DNA of 64,000 nucleotides, taken from positions 62,001-126,000 of the forward strand of contig JADJLL010000006.1 of assembly GCA_016710095.1 (NCBI GenBank), in the 5' to 3' direction. Below the pieces are notes generated by a model that had not been told where the DNA came from, ran no database searches, and saw nothing but the letters and a program-made list of their open reading frames with translations. Made by a program: the position numbers and the translations under genes. Shown here in pieces: positions 44,909 to 54,668 of this stretch. This DNA comes from Candidatus Eiseniibacteriota bacterium. GTDB lineage: Bacteria > Eisenbacteria > RBG-16-71-46. Positions within the stretch are counted from its first letter, which is position 1. The number at the start of each line of letters is the position of its first letter.

Positions 44909-47380
44909 TCAGTTCGTGAGGATGAGGCGGCGCGTGACGCGGTCGCGGCCCATGCTCAGTTCGTACAGGTACACGCCGCTCGCCAGACGCAGGCCGTTCG
45001 TACCGCGGCCGTCCCACGAAACGGAGTGCACGCCGACCGGCAGGTTCGCGTCCATGAGGCTGGCGACGCGGCGACCGGTGACGTCGTAAACCCGCAGGGC
45101 CACGTGACCCGTGCGGTGAAGCTCGAACGAGAAGCTCGCGCGGTGCGAAACCGGGTTCGGAAGCACCGGGCGGAGCGTCGCGAAGTTCGCCGTTCCCGGC
45201 GCCGCGGGCGTGACACCCGTGACGTCCGAGCACACGTCGTACACGTTCATCACGCGGACGATCGGCGAGGCCGACGTGTTCGCCACGTCGTCCAGCGACA
45301 GCGTGCGATTGGCCGAGAGGCCGCACTCGAACGAGCCGTTCAGCTGGTACTTGAACTCGACGTTGAAGGCGCTCGAGTCCGGGAACGTGATCGCGCGGGT
45401 GTAGAAGATGTCACCCGCGTGAACGTCGAAGCCGGCGCCGTCGTTCAGCAGCAGCGCGGCGGCGGGACGCACGCTCCAGTCGAGCGGAGCCACGCTGCCC
45501 ATGACGGCGAGCGTGTCGGTCGGCAGGGCCGGAAGCGGGCTCGTGCCGTCCATCTGCACCTTGAACACGACGGTCAGCGGCTTGTCCGTCACCGTGCAGC
45601 GGTCGATACCACGCGCCGGCATGACGATCGGGTTGACCGAGCTGAAGAGCGCGTCGTTCAGGTAGACCGAACGGTCGCCCTGGCCGAGACACTCGATCAC
45701 GCCGTTGAAATCCACCTTCCAGCTCACGTTCTTCGGCGAGCAGGCCGGGAACGTGACGCGCTGCGTGTAGATCTTGTCGCCGGCGACGGCGTCGGGCGCC
45801 ACGCCGTTGTCGAGCATCGCCAGGCCGGGCTGCGTGAAGTGCAGCGGAGCGACGCTGCCGAGCAGCGTGATCACGTCGGACGGGCCGGGATTGAAGTGCG
45901 TGGCGTTGACCTGGAAGATCACGTCCACGGCGTTCGCGGTGTAGTTCGCGGGATCGTCGTTGTTCCACGACTCCGTGAGCGTGACCGACGCGCCGTTGTC
46001 GCTGGACAGGTGGTACGTGCGGTTGCTGCCGAGCGGCTCGAACGTCGAGCACTTGGTGCTGAACTTCCACTCGAGGTCGGCTTCACCCTTGCCCGTCGAG
46101 GGATTCACGGGCAGGCAGAACGGCACCGTGACCGTGTAGACCGAGTCGGAGTTCACGTCGGTCATCAGGCCGTTGTCGCAGATCGCGAACGACAGCGGGA
46201 TGATGCTGCCCTCGATCGCGAACGTGTCCGCCGCCGTGAACGAGCCGGCGCACATCCCGACCTTGAAGTTGCCGTTGAAGACCAGGTTCTGGATGAAGAA
46301 CGAGCGAAGGTTGCCCACGCCGTCGTTCACGATCACGTTGTTGGCCGGATCCTTCACGTTCTGCGCGCGGACGCTGTACTGCGCGGCGTTCGCGTTGATC
46401 ACGCCGTTCAGCGTCAGGTGCACGACGTTCGTGGCGGCCGCGTCACGCACGGCGCTGATCACGGTGCGCGCGATCGGACCCGTGAGCGTGTAGTTCGCGG
46501 CGGTCTGCGCGGCGACGAGCTCGACCGGTTCGTTGAACGTCACGTCGATCTTGTTCGTGACGAGCGCGAACTGACGGTTGGCCTGCACCGCGAAGTTCAC
46601 GGCCTGCGCGCCGGTGACGACCGGAGGCGCGGCGTCCACGGCGTTCAGGATCGTGTAGCTGACCATGGACGTCATCTGCACCACGGCCGCCGTGTCGTAC
46701 GTCGTGCTCGTCGCGCGCGACATCTGCACGTCGTCGCTCGAGAAAGCGTCGAGCGGGCCCTTCGTGGTGCCTTCCTGCGTCACCCAGAACTCGAGGCGAA
46801 TCGGGGAGCCGGCAGGCACGTTGAAGAGCGAGAGCGGCAGCTTGAGCTCACGGAAGCTCGTGCTGTCGATGATGCCGAGACCGTTCGAGCCCGAACCCCA
46901 CGCGGGATTCACGAGCGCCGAGCGGTTCACCCACGTCCCCACGGTGTCCTTATAAAGGACTTCGTAGTTGAACGTGTTGCAGTTCGTCGGGGTGACGTCG
47001 TAGATGACCCAGTCCGGCTTGAAGGGCACGTTCGCCCAGCCGATCTTGCGGCCGAACGGATCGATCGTGCCGCCGCCGGCGGAGTTCGCGTCGATCGCGA
47101 AGCCGACGTTCATGTCGCAGTAGCAGGACTTCGCGAACTCGAATCCGATGTAGAGGAAGTTGGCGTCGTTGGTCACGTACACCTTGCCGATGTCCATCGG
47201 GAAGATGCCCGTGCCGCAGTTCGACTGCGTATCCTGGGCGTCGTCACCGAGCAGGTTGCTCGGATCGAAGTCGTTCACGCCATCCACCGTGATCGTCTGC
47301 ACGATCGCCGCGGACGCCGTGCGGACCCCGAAGGCACCGAGCGCGCAGAGGGCCACAAGGACGAGAAGCAAGCGCTTCAT
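44909..47380 (-). CDS. Large secreted multi-domain protein with CBM9/DOMON-like N-terminus and FlgD-like C-terminus
   Basis: The 823-residue protein starts at ATG 47380, eight bases after AGGAGA. A signal peptide (LLLVLVALCALGAFGVRTASA) is followed by a CBM9/DOMON-like region (IGKVYVTNDANFLYIGFEFAKSC, PFKPDWVIYDV). A BIG-like domain follows (NKIDVTFNEPVELVAAQTAANY). Three repeats of about 120 residues then share V.L.GSVAPL..........D.G.A.D..AGD..YT..VTFP and a KY/KV-D-NG strand, which look like starch-binding beta-sandwiches. The end is a FlgD/T9SS-type Ig domain: VYDVTGRRVASL, SGVYLYELSMG and RRLILTN. It probably sits on the cell surface and binds alpha-glucan; this is inference from position and repeats. 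Confidence 0.75.
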   Translation of the reverse strand: MKRLLLVLVALCALGAFGVRTASAAIVQTITVDGVNDFDPSNLLGDDAQDTQSNCGTGIFPMDIGKVYVTNDANFLYIGFEFAKSCYCDMNVGFAIDANSAGGGTIDPFGRKIGWANVPFKPDWVIYDVTPTNCNTFNYEVLYKDTVGTWVNRSALVNPAWGSGSNGLGIIDSTSFRELKLPLSLFNVPAGSPIRLEFWVTQEGTTKGPLDAFSSDDVQMSRATSTTYDTAAVVQMTSMVSYTILNAVDAAPPVVTGAQAVNFAVQANRQFALVTNKIDVTFNEPVELVAAQTAANYTLTGPIARTVISAVRDAAATNVVHLTLNGVINANAAQYSVRAQNVKDPANNVIVNDGVGNLRSFFIQNLVFNGNFKVGMCAGSFTAADTFAIEGSIIPLSFAICDNGLMTDVNSDSVYTVTVPFCLPVNPSTGKGEADLEWKFSTKCSTFEPLGSNRTYHLSSDNGASVTLTESWNNDDPANYTANAVDVIFQVNATHFNPGPSDVITLLGSVAPLHFTQPGLAMLDNGVAPDAVAGDKIYTQRVTFPACSPKNVSWKVDFNGVIECLGQGDRSVYLNDALFSSVNPIVMPARGIDRCTVTDKPLTVVFKVQMDGTSPLPALPTDTLAVMGSVAPLDWSVRPAAALLLNDGAGFDVHAGDIFYTRAITFPDSSAFNVEFKYQLNGSFECGLSANRTLSLDDVANTSASPIVRVMNVYDVCSDVTGVTPAAPGTANFATLRPVLPNPVSHRASFSFELHRTGHVALRVYDVTGRRVASLMDANLPVGVHSVSWDGRGTNGLRLASGVYLYELSMGRDRVTRRLILTN

Positions 47381-47496
47381 TGAGGGATTCTCCTGCCGGG
47401 TCGGGGTGCGTGGAGGCAGAGGTGTGAGCAGGCTGGACCCGGTGCAGCCCGCGTCCCGGCCGTGTGCGGCCGGAAACCCGGAATTTCGCCGCGTCA

Positions 47497-47526
47497 ATGT
47501 TAGGGCGACGCCGAGCGACAACGCAA
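47497..47526 (-). promoter_or_regulatory. Weak promoter candidate for the 44909-47380 gene
   Basis: Minus-strand TTGCGT and TAACAT are 18 bases apart, about 117 bases before the ATG. The -10 matches four of six bases and the -35 only three. The surrounding intergenic region is less GC-rich than average. Confidence 0.25.
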
Positions 47527-47618
47527 TGAACTTGGGTCCCTCGCGCGCATTTTTTTGTTCCTGAAACGCGTGTGATCCGACACGCACGGTTGCCGGAACA
47601 GATAGTCGTTCGGCCCCC

Positions 47619-47657
47619 TTGACCGCCCCCATTGCGGACCGCAGTATGCCGCGGTCC
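47619..47657 (+). promoter_or_regulatory. Weak promoter with overlapping inverted repeat before the secreted protein at 47666
   Basis: TTGACC (47619-47624) and CAGTAT (47642-47647) are 17 bases apart. An inverted repeat GGACCGC-N8-GCGGTCC (47636-47657) overlaps the -10, the usual place of a repressor site. It ends nine bases before the ATG at 47666. Confidence 0.3.
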
Positions 47658-47665
47658 ACGCATGC

Positions 47666-48972
47666 ATGCTGCAATCCACGACTCTCCCTCCGGCGCCTTC
47701 CGTGACCCGACACGCATTGCTTCTGACCGCGATCCTGCTCGCGGCGTTCACCGCGCCCTCGTACAGCGACTCCGCCCGCGACCTGAGCGGAACGATCCAT
47801 CTCGACGGCTTCGCGAACGAGTTCACTTCGAGTGACGCGCTCTTCGGCTACAACGAGATCGTGGGCGCTCCCGAGGAACCGACCGACGACTCCAAGTGGG
47901 GCGTCAACGAGGACCTCAACCAGATCTACGTCACCTGAGACGCGAAGTATCTCTACCTCGCGGCGACGGGCGTGATCTGGAACAACAACATGATCGTGTT
48001 GCTCGACACGACTCCGAGCCGTGGACTCCAGTCCATGCTCTCGATCAACTCGTGGCGGCGATACTTCACGTTCGACACGACCGGCTCCACGCAGGGCACG
48101 GGCTTCGCGCCCGACCTCTTCTGCGCGACGTGGGACGGCAACACGAGCCCCCGCCTCATCGTGCAGGTGGACGGCAACACCGTGCTCGACCAGGTCGTCG
48201 GCCCCGCGTTCCGCGCCTCGGCGTCGTTCTCGCAGGGCAATCTCGGCCGTTCGATGGAGTTCGCGATTCCCTGGCAGCAGGTGTTCCTCTCGGCCGCCGG
48301 CCTGGGCACGCAAGGATACGCTCATCACGGTGGGCGGATTCGGACACGATGCACTTCTTCCCGCGCGGCACGAAGCTCAAGATCGCGGGCGTCGTCACGG
48401 CCGGCGGAGACGACACCGGCGGCCCGGACGTCGCGCCCGACAACCTCGGCGGCGTGACGGACAACTCCGGCGCCGTCGTCTACATCGACAACTGGGCGAT
48501 TGTCTCGCTCGACGAGAACGACGACACCGTGCTCGGCGGCGGCGGCCCGGACGGCATCGCCGACTGGAACGTCTCGCCGCGCGAACGCACCACCTTCCGC
48601 GTGCGCCCGCCGTTCCTCGCCAAGCAGTTCTCGGCCTCCGAAATCAGCTTCGACCGGCCGGCCTTCCGCCCCGACCTCGGCGAGCGGATCCGCTACTCGT
48701 TCAAGCTCGACCAGCCGGTCAACCCGGAAGACCCGGCCGATTCGCGCCGCGTGTTCGGCGTGGTCGCGAAGATCTTCGACATCCGGGGCCGCGTCGTCCG
48801 CACCATCTCCGACGCCAACCGCAGCGCGCTCGTGCCGACGAACCCCGACGTCGACCAGTGGGACGGACGGGACGAAGGCGGGCACGTCGTCGAACCCGGC
48901 ATCTACGTCCTGCGGCTCACGGTGTCGGGCAGCACCAAGCGCGCGACCCGCTCCTTCGTGGTGGTCCGATGA
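47666..48972 (+). CDS. Secreted CBM9/DOMON-like protein with FlgD-like C-terminus (in-frame TGA and frameshifts)
   Basis: The start is ATG 47666 or GTG 47702. A signal peptide (HALLLTAILLAAFTAPSYS) leads to a region like the sugar-binding domains of secreted glycosidases: GTIHLDGFANEFTSSDALFG, then EDLNQIYVT, then DAKYLYLAATGVIWNNNMIVLLD. Between the last two the codon is TGA (47936-47938), where homologues usually have Trp. Downstream frames shift near 48310-48350 (TLITVGGFG... then MHFFPRGTKLKIAGVVTAGG). The C-terminal 90 residues form a FlgD-like domain (VVAKIFDIRGRVVRTISDAN, VEPGIYVLRLTVSG). The intact protein would be about 435 residues. It may be a pseudogene or suffer sequencing errors. 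Confidence 0.65.
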
Positions 48973-49886
48973 TGCGCCGTGCCGCCGTACTCGCGCTGCT
49001 GCTCCTGCTCCCCCGCCCCGCCGCGGCCTATTTCGAGGACGTGCGCACGGGCGCGCGCGGCACTTCGCTCGGTCCTTCGTCGATCGCGGTGGTGACGGAC
49101 GCGTCCGCGTACTACTGGAATCCCGCCGGCCTCGCCGACCTGCCGCGCCGGAGATCACCGCCGACTTGATCTCGATGTACGGCCTGTCCGACCTCACCTC
49201 CGGCGCCGCCGCCACGGCGCGTTCCGCTGGAGGGCACGACGCTGGCCGCCGGCTGGCATCACCTCGGGCTCAAGGACGTACTCCGAGGACCAGCTCTGCG
49301 CTCGCCGCCGGGCGCCGCGTGATGACCACGAACAGGGCATCGCCTCGCCTTCGGCCTCACGTTCAAGTTCAGCCGCGCCGCGTTCCAACCGTCACCGCCG
49401 GTCGGCGAAGCACGGTCGATCTCGGCGCGATCTCCGCGGCTCGTTCGACGCGGGCCTGCGCTGGCAGACGCCGTGGCGCACGGACGTCGCGTACGTCGTG
49501 CGTGACGTGTTCCGTCCGCGCTACATGTTCGTCGAAGGCACCGACGGCCAGCACCAGCCCCGCCGCAGCGAACTGGCCGCGGCGTTCCGCTGGAACCGCG
49601 AGTCCACGTTCTCCGTCGGCTGGACCCAGCTCGGCGACGGCCGCTCCACCGTGAGCACGGGACTCGAGATCAACTTCTACGACGTGTTCGCGATCCGCAC
49701 CGGGCTCTCGAACCTCGCCACCATCTATCGGTCCTACGGGCCGCCCGAGAACATCCAGTACGAGGGCGGCTTCGGCGTCTACCACAACGGCTACCACGTG
49801 GACGCCGTGGCGAGCACCACGCGCGAACTCGGCGCTTCGTACCGCGTCACCTGCGCGTACCCGTCGCGATCGGAGATCGCCCGTGA
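48969..49886 (+). CDS. PorV/PorQ-like outer-membrane protein (heavily frameshifted)
   Basis: The ATG at 48969 overlaps the previous stop as ATGA. The N-terminus has a signal peptide (AAVLALLLLLPRPAAA) and GARGTSLGPSSIAVVTDASAYYWNPAGLADL, the start motif of the PorV/PorQ-UPF0164 family of outer-membrane barrels. From 49140 to about 49450 the coding frame changes several times. From 49440 to 49860 a single frame runs: FDAGLRWQTPWRTDVAYVV, RWNRESTFSVGWTQLGDG, FYDVFAIRTGLSNLATIYRS, which are alternating beta-strands. Correcting one more indel near 49850 gives an end ...VGDRP and a stop overlapping the next GTG. It may support secretion or form a pore. Confidence 0.55.
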
Positions 49887-51504
49887 AACTGCGCCGCGCC
49901 ATCGCGCTCTTCCAGCTTCTCGCGCTCCTCGCGCCGGCCGCCGCGGGCGCCGCCACGAAGCTCGAGGGCGAGTACCAGGTCATGCTCGAGTTGAGGAAGA
50001 CCGCGAACAATCGCAACTTCCGCTGGGACTGGAACTCGAACGAGTGGGACACCTACAACAACGCCCAGCTGCGCATGTTCTCGACCCCGCGCGCGGGAGT
50101 CGAGACCTTCGCGAAGTTCGAGGCCGCGTATCGCCCCAGTGGTGAGAACGACGGCGCCCGGCCGGAGTTCAAGTACCGCGAAATGCACGTGCGGTTCCGC
50201 AAGCAGCTCGGCAAGCGCGAATGGGACAACTACCTGTTCTCGCGCCAGGATCGTTTCTGGTCCGAGCCCTACCAGGTGCAGATCTTCGACAACGGCCAGC
50301 ACGGCTTCCGGCTCGACCCCCTGCTCTACGGCCGCGGGGACTGGCAGGGCGTGCGCAGCGAGTTCAAGGGACAGCACGGGTTCAACCTGACGTTCGTCGC
50401 GGGCGATCGAAGCAATCAGGTCGACCCGGGCAACTTCGGAAGCTTCTATCCCTACTCCCCCACGGACTCGATCAACCACGCGCACGCGCTGCGCACGGAC
50501 GACCTTTACCTGTTCCGAGTCCGCCGCGACTTCCTCAAGGAAGCGCGGCTCAAACTCGGCTTCCTGCTGACGCGCTCGGAGAACTGGAAGAGCGCGGACA
50601 GCCTCGGCCCAGACCGGGCGCTCCCAAGGGCCGGGCCAGGGCATCTGGGCCGTCGACGGCCATCTGCGCGTGATGGGCTCCGACCTGAACTTCCTGTACG
50701 CGGAGGCCTATCCGCACTTCGGGTTCGGCAACGGCACGCGCTCTGAGCTCACGATCGGCAAGCGTTCGACCGGCCTGCAGCTGCCGGACGCGGGCATCAT
50801 CGAAGCCGAGATCCGCAGCCTTCGGTTCGGCACGCCGCGTACGGGCTTCGTGAACGTCGCGCCCATCTGGTTCACGCGCGGCCCACGCTGGAGCAATCCC
50901 GTGGGCCCTCCCGGAGCGAACCAGACCGGCTTCCTCGTCCAGAGCTACTACCTCGTGCCCGAGCGCGCGATCACGCTGTCCCACAACTTCGGCTGGAGCA
51001 GCAACGACGACGCACGCGAAGTCGGCTCGCGCTACACGTACGACGAAATGTACGTCGAGTTCGTGAACGGCTTCACGGGCAAGGCCGCGTACCGCACGAC
51101 CGAAACGTACTTCTACGATTTCCGCCGGGCTGCCGAGCTCGCACAACGACCTCATCGCCGAAGTGCAGGTCGAGAGCCGGCTCGCGTGGCTGCGCGTGCA
51201 GGCGAAGGCCGCCGACATCGGCAACCCGAACGCCGCGAAGCAGGTGTTCGTGGTCGAACAGTCCATCAACGTCACCCCGAAGGCGAAGTTCTACAACCGC
51301 TTCGCCTTCGGCAACGATCCCGCCATCCTTCGCAAGGCGATCTTCACCCAGCTGCAGTACCGCCCCACGGGCAGCATGGAAATGTTCCTCCAGTACGGCC
51401 CGGATTACATCGGCGGTGGCGGCTTCCCGGTGGACGAGTGGTCACTGAACTCCGGCGGCGACCAGTTCGATCAAATCAAGTTCATCCTCAAGGGGTACTT
51501 CTGA
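49883..51504 (+). CDS. Outer-membrane beta-barrel protein (frameshifted)
   Basis: The start is GTG 49883, overlapping the previous stop. A signal peptide (AIALFQLLALLAPAAAGAA) is followed by a barrel of about 520 residues: YQVMLELRKTANNRNFRWDW, VETFAKFEAAYRP, KYREMHVRFRKQLGKREWDNYL and FNLTFVAGDRSNQVDPGN. After an indel near 50620 it continues as LRVMGSDLNFLYAEAYPHFGF and ALTLSHNF-like strands, then another indel near 51130, and ends QYRPTGSMEMFLQYGPDYIGG and KFILKGYF with a C-terminal aromatic, as barrels do. The next gene starts inside its stop (TGATG). It may be a glucan-passing porin. Confidence 0.7.
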
Positions 51505-53423
51505 TGCGCGCGCGTTCGCTCTTCTCCGCTCTCCTGCTGGCCGCAGCCGTCCTGGTGTCGGCCGCGCACGATGCGTTCGCCGCGCCCGAGAAGGTCGCCG
51601 GCGGCATCCGCTTCACGTACAAGGATGCCAACGCGACGAAGGTGTCTTGGGCAGGTGCGTTCAACAATTGGAACGGTACCGCCAATCCGATGACCAAGGA
51701 CGCCAACGGCGTCTGGAGCGTCGTGATCGAACTGCCCCCGGGCGAGCAGCAGTACAAGTTCGTCGTGGAGAGCAACTGGTTCGCCGATCCGGAGAACAGC
51801 GCGACCGCCGGCGACTTCGGCAACAGCGTCGTGCGCGTCGGCGCCTCGGGCGAGTTGCTCAAGGCCGCCTCGACTTCGAACACGACCTACAACCCCAAGA
51901 TCCTCATGGGGGGCCGCTCGATCGGCCTGTACAAGAGCGACTGGAACGACGTCGGGTATTCGCGCTACGAGCTCGAGCGCCCCGAACTGGACATGGATCT
52001 CGGCTTCGACATCCGCATGTCCGACGTGCTCTCGGCCAAGATGCTGCTCAACGTGAATCCGCGCCACGAGGACGTGCAGGACTACCGCAGCCGCCTCAAC
52101 TTCAAGCGTGGCTCGATGACGCTCACGCAGCCCGACCTCACGATGACGTTCTTCGACAGCGAGCCGCTGGGCACGTGGGACGATCCGCTGCGACTGGTCG
52201 GCAACGAGGGCGTCTACGCGCATCCGTTCGGATACGAGCGCGCCGGTCTGCGCCTGAAGTCGCCCAAGTTCGGGTTCGATACCGAAGTGCTGTACACGGA
52301 CAACTCGGCGCCCGGCGGCACGTACGCCCCGGGGTTCGGTTCGTTCGTCACCGGCAGGCGCGTCGTCCCCGTCGAATCGTCGGGTTCGGGCTACCGCCTC
52401 GTGAACGGCACCATTTCGAAGGCGACCGCGACGGACGTCGGTGACATGAGCGACACGGGAGCGACCGTCAGCAGCACGAGTCGTGACGCTTCGGGCACGC
52501 ACTTCTCGCTCGACGACAGCCGGCGCTGGGCGCTGCGCGGCGACTGGACCTTCGCCGAGGGCGACGTCTCGCTGAGCGGCGGAGTCGAGCGGCAGGACCA
52601 CACGTATCCGGCGTGGACCCAGGAACCAGTGACGCCCGCGGGCGCTCCCTCGATCTACCACCAGCGCAATCTCAACGTGGAGTACCAGCGCGGCGACTAC
52701 GCCGACGGCTCGGATCTCCAGAACCGCATGACCGAGTGGAAGCTCGCGTGGGACCGCAACTGGCGCTACTACCTCGGCCGCCCGGTCAAGACGACGCTCG
52801 CGCTCACGTGGACGAACTTCCGCTACGACGCGCGCACCTCGTGGGAACACCAGCTGTGGTTCCCGAACGGCAACTTCTGGCTCGAGAGCGGGCAGCACAC
52901 GGTGTCGGTCGGGCGCATGACGCTGCTCGGTGAGCAGCAGGCGATCGAGATCCGCCCGTCGATCGAGTACCCGATCCGCCGCTCGAACGCGATGACGCTC
53001 GTGCTGGCCGGCAACTACGCGACGACGCGCCTCGACAAGAAGCCGCGCTTCGCCGAGACGATCATGCGCTTCGGTTTCGACCGCTCGAGCGCGATCCGCC
53101 TGCAGACGGACTGGCGCTGGGTGAAGTACGACGTGCCCTCGCTCGCGCTCTCCAACGGCTACCTGTCGCAGTTCACCGAGGCGATCTACCGCTTCGGCGG
53201 CGACGCGTCGGTCTCGCTCGGCTTCGGCGTCGACCCGTGGGTCCTCGACCGCAACACGAACGAGTACGGCTACATCGGCCGCGAAATGTTCCTCGAAGAC
53301 CTGCATGCGAACGGGTGGGTCGCCGAGACCAACTGGTTCAGCCTCGCGCCGCAGCTGTCCGCGGCGGAGAAGCGTCTCCAGAACACCAAGCGCATCCAGC
53401 TCAAGGCCATCGTCCGCTTCTAG
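51504..53423 (+). CDS. Outer-membrane barrel with N-terminal CBM48/AMPK-type glycogen-binding module
   Basis: This is an intact 639-residue protein. The signal peptide (LFSALLLAAAVLVSAAHDAFA) is followed directly by a CBM48-type module at about residues 30-115: RFTYKDANATKVSWAGAFNNW, NGVWSVVIELPPGEQQYKFVV, NWFADPEN and FGNSVVRV, keeping the Trp, Lys and Trp that contact glucan in AMPK beta-subunits. The remaining 500 residues are long alternating strands (GFDIRMSDVLSAKMLLNVNP, WRYYLGRPVKTTLALTWTNF, ETIMRFGFDRSSAIRLQTDW) ending in KAIVRF with C-terminal Phe, a typical barrel. A glucan-binding module fused to an outer-membrane pore suggests a capture channel for alpha-glucans. The start overlaps the previous stop. 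Confidence 0.8.
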   Translation: MRARSLFSALLLAAAVLVSAAHDAFAAPEKVAGGIRFTYKDANATKVSWAGAFNNWNGTANPMTKDANGVWSVVIELPPGEQQYKFVVESNWFADPENSATAGDFGNSVVRVGASGELLKAASTSNTTYNPKILMGGRSIGLYKSDWNDVGYSRYELERPELDMDLGFDIRMSDVLSAKMLLNVNPRHEDVQDYRSRLNFKRGSMTLTQPDLTMTFFDSEPLGTWDDPLRLVGNEGVYAHPFGYERAGLRLKSPKFGFDTEVLYTDNSAPGGTYAPGFGSFVTGRRVVPVESSGSGYRLVNGTISKATATDVGDMSDTGATVSSTSRDASGTHFSLDDSRRWALRGDWTFAEGDVSLSGGVERQDHTYPAWTQEPVTPAGAPSIYHQRNLNVEYQRGDYADGSDLQNRMTEWKLAWDRNWRYYLGRPVKTTLALTWTNFRYDARTSWEHQLWFPNGNFWLESGQHTVSVGRMTLLGEQQAIEIRPSIEYPIRRSNAMTLVLAGNYATTRLDKKPRFAETIMRFGFDRSSAIRLQTDWRWVKYDVPSLALSNGYLSQFTEAIYRFGGDASVSLGFGVDPWVLDRNTNEYGYIGREMFLEDLHANGWVAETNWFSLAPQLSAAEKRLQNTKRIQLKAIVRF

Positions 53424-53437
53424 GAGGAGACACATCC

Positions 53438-53839
53438 ATGCGACGACTCGCCCTCCTGCTCGCCGGCGCCGCGGTGCTCGCGGCCCTCGCCGGATGCAGC
53501 ACGCTGACGTTCGTGAAGCGTCGGCTGCCCCCTCCGACCGTCACGGCGGACGGTGTGATTTTCCGCTTCGCCGCACCATCGGCCAAGATGGTTCAGCTCG
53601 CGGGCAACTGGCCGGAGAACAACTGGCTCGCCGGGCAGGCGCAGTCGGGCAGCTTCAACGTCGGCCTGATGAAAGACGACGACGGTGACGGCATCTGGAC
53701 GCGCACCGAGAAGCTTCCGACCGGCCGCTACCAGTACAAGTTCGTGGTCGACCAGACCAACTGGAAGGAAGACCCGAACAATCCCAACCGCACGAACGAC
53801 GGTTACGGCGGCAACAACTCCGTATTGGACGTCCGATGA
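53438..53839 (+). CDS. CBM48 lipoprotein
   Basis: The 133-residue protein has a lipobox (LAALAGC, lipid Cys about 21) and one CBM48/AMPK-type module: FRFAAPSAKMVQLAGNWPENNW, DGIWTRTEKLPTGRYQYKFVV, TNWKEDPN and NDGYGGNNSVLDV. The conserved Trp, Lys, Trp and Asn glucan contacts are present. The start is ATG 53438, nine bases after GGAGGA. It lies 14 bases after the barrel gene, and its stop overlaps the next start as ATGA. It probably holds a glucan on the cell surface or in the periplasm for the barrel. Confidence 0.85.
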   Translation: MRRLALLLAGAAVLAALAGCSTLTFVKRRLPPPTVTADGVIFRFAAPSAKMVQLAGNWPENNWLAGQAQSGSFNVGLMKDDDGDGIWTRTEKLPTGRYQYKFVVDQTNWKEDPNNPNRTNDGYGGNNSVLDVR

Positions 53840-54668
53840 ACACTCGAAACTGCTTCGCCCGATCCTGCTCGTCGCCGTCGTCGCGGCGCTCATCGGCTGC
53901 GGCAAGAACCTGCCGACGAGCGTCATCGTGCCGACCGGCTATCGGCCTGGCACTCCGCCCGGCGCGATCTTCGGTCAGATCGCCTACGACTCGACGATCT
54001 ATCCCGGCCTCAACGGGCCCCCGTTCCCGCCCGTGCGCGTCGAGCTCCACACGTTCCACCACGACACGCTGGGTCCGCTCGTCGCCGACAGGCGATCGGC
54101 GGCGAGAGCCGCACCTTCGCGTTCACGGGCCTCATGCCCGGACAGCTACCTCGTGCAGGTGCGCCGCACGCCTTCGACCCGCGCGACATCGGTCCGTTCC
54201 GTGTCGAGCTGGCCCGCCGTCACGGGTCCCACGTCAGGCCTGCCCAGAATCGAATCGCTCCAGAACGCCGTCGTTCCTGGTGGGCACGATGCCCGGATTC
54301 GGGATGGACGACTACGTCAACAACTTCCTCAACAATCCCGTCGTCGGCGTCTGGTACTACCCGGACATCATCGCGCCGCCCACGCCGATCGCGGCCGGCA
54401 CCTATCGTTTCAAGTTCGCCACCGACTTTTCCTCCACCGATGGCAACCTGATCGGCTGGGGCGGCGACTCGACGGTGACGCTCACGGCACCGGTGACGGG
54501 CATTCCCGCGCGCAAGGGCGCCGGCCCGGCCACCGACATCAAAGTCACGATTCCCACCTCCGGCAACTGGGCTTTCGAGTTCGACGAACGCCGGACCACC
54601 TTCAGCATCACGCCCGCGCCGGCCGCGCTCGCGCACCGTGCGGCGCGCGCGCGAGGACGCCTCGATGA
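53836..54668 (+). CDS. Lipoprotein of the glucan locus (frameshifted)
   Basis: The ATG at 53836 overlaps the previous stop. After the first codons (MNTR) a frame shift leads to LLRPILLVAVVAALIGC, a lipobox-bearing signal peptide, then PGAIFGQIAYDSTIYPGLNGPP and VRVELHTFHHDTLGPLVA, which look like a carboxypeptidase-regulatory-like Ig domain. Further indels lie between 54080 and 54300. The end reads VGTMPGFGMDDYVNNFLNNP, AAGTYRFKFATDFSSTDGN and NWAFEFDERRTTFSI, beta-sandwich segments. A final indel near 54640 would let the stop overlap the next ATG. The role is unknown; position suggests surface glucan binding. Confidence 0.5.

Noticed and set aside
47936..47938. TGA as selenocysteine or a reassigned codon
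   Set aside because: TGA serves as a normal stop in most genes here, no SECIS-like hairpin is evident, and the family has Trp, not Cys, at this place.
44909..48328. A 1139-codon minus-strand gene starting at 48328
   Set aside because: The clear signal peptide and ribosome-binding site put the start at 47380; the extra N-terminal sequence lies opposite the secreted-protein gene and is low-complexity.
50670..53423. A single 917-codon gene covering the barrel and the CBM48-barrel genes
   Set aside because: A signal peptide and an ATG overlapping a stop (TGATG at 51502) show two genes; the first is frameshifted and its tail translates in another frame.
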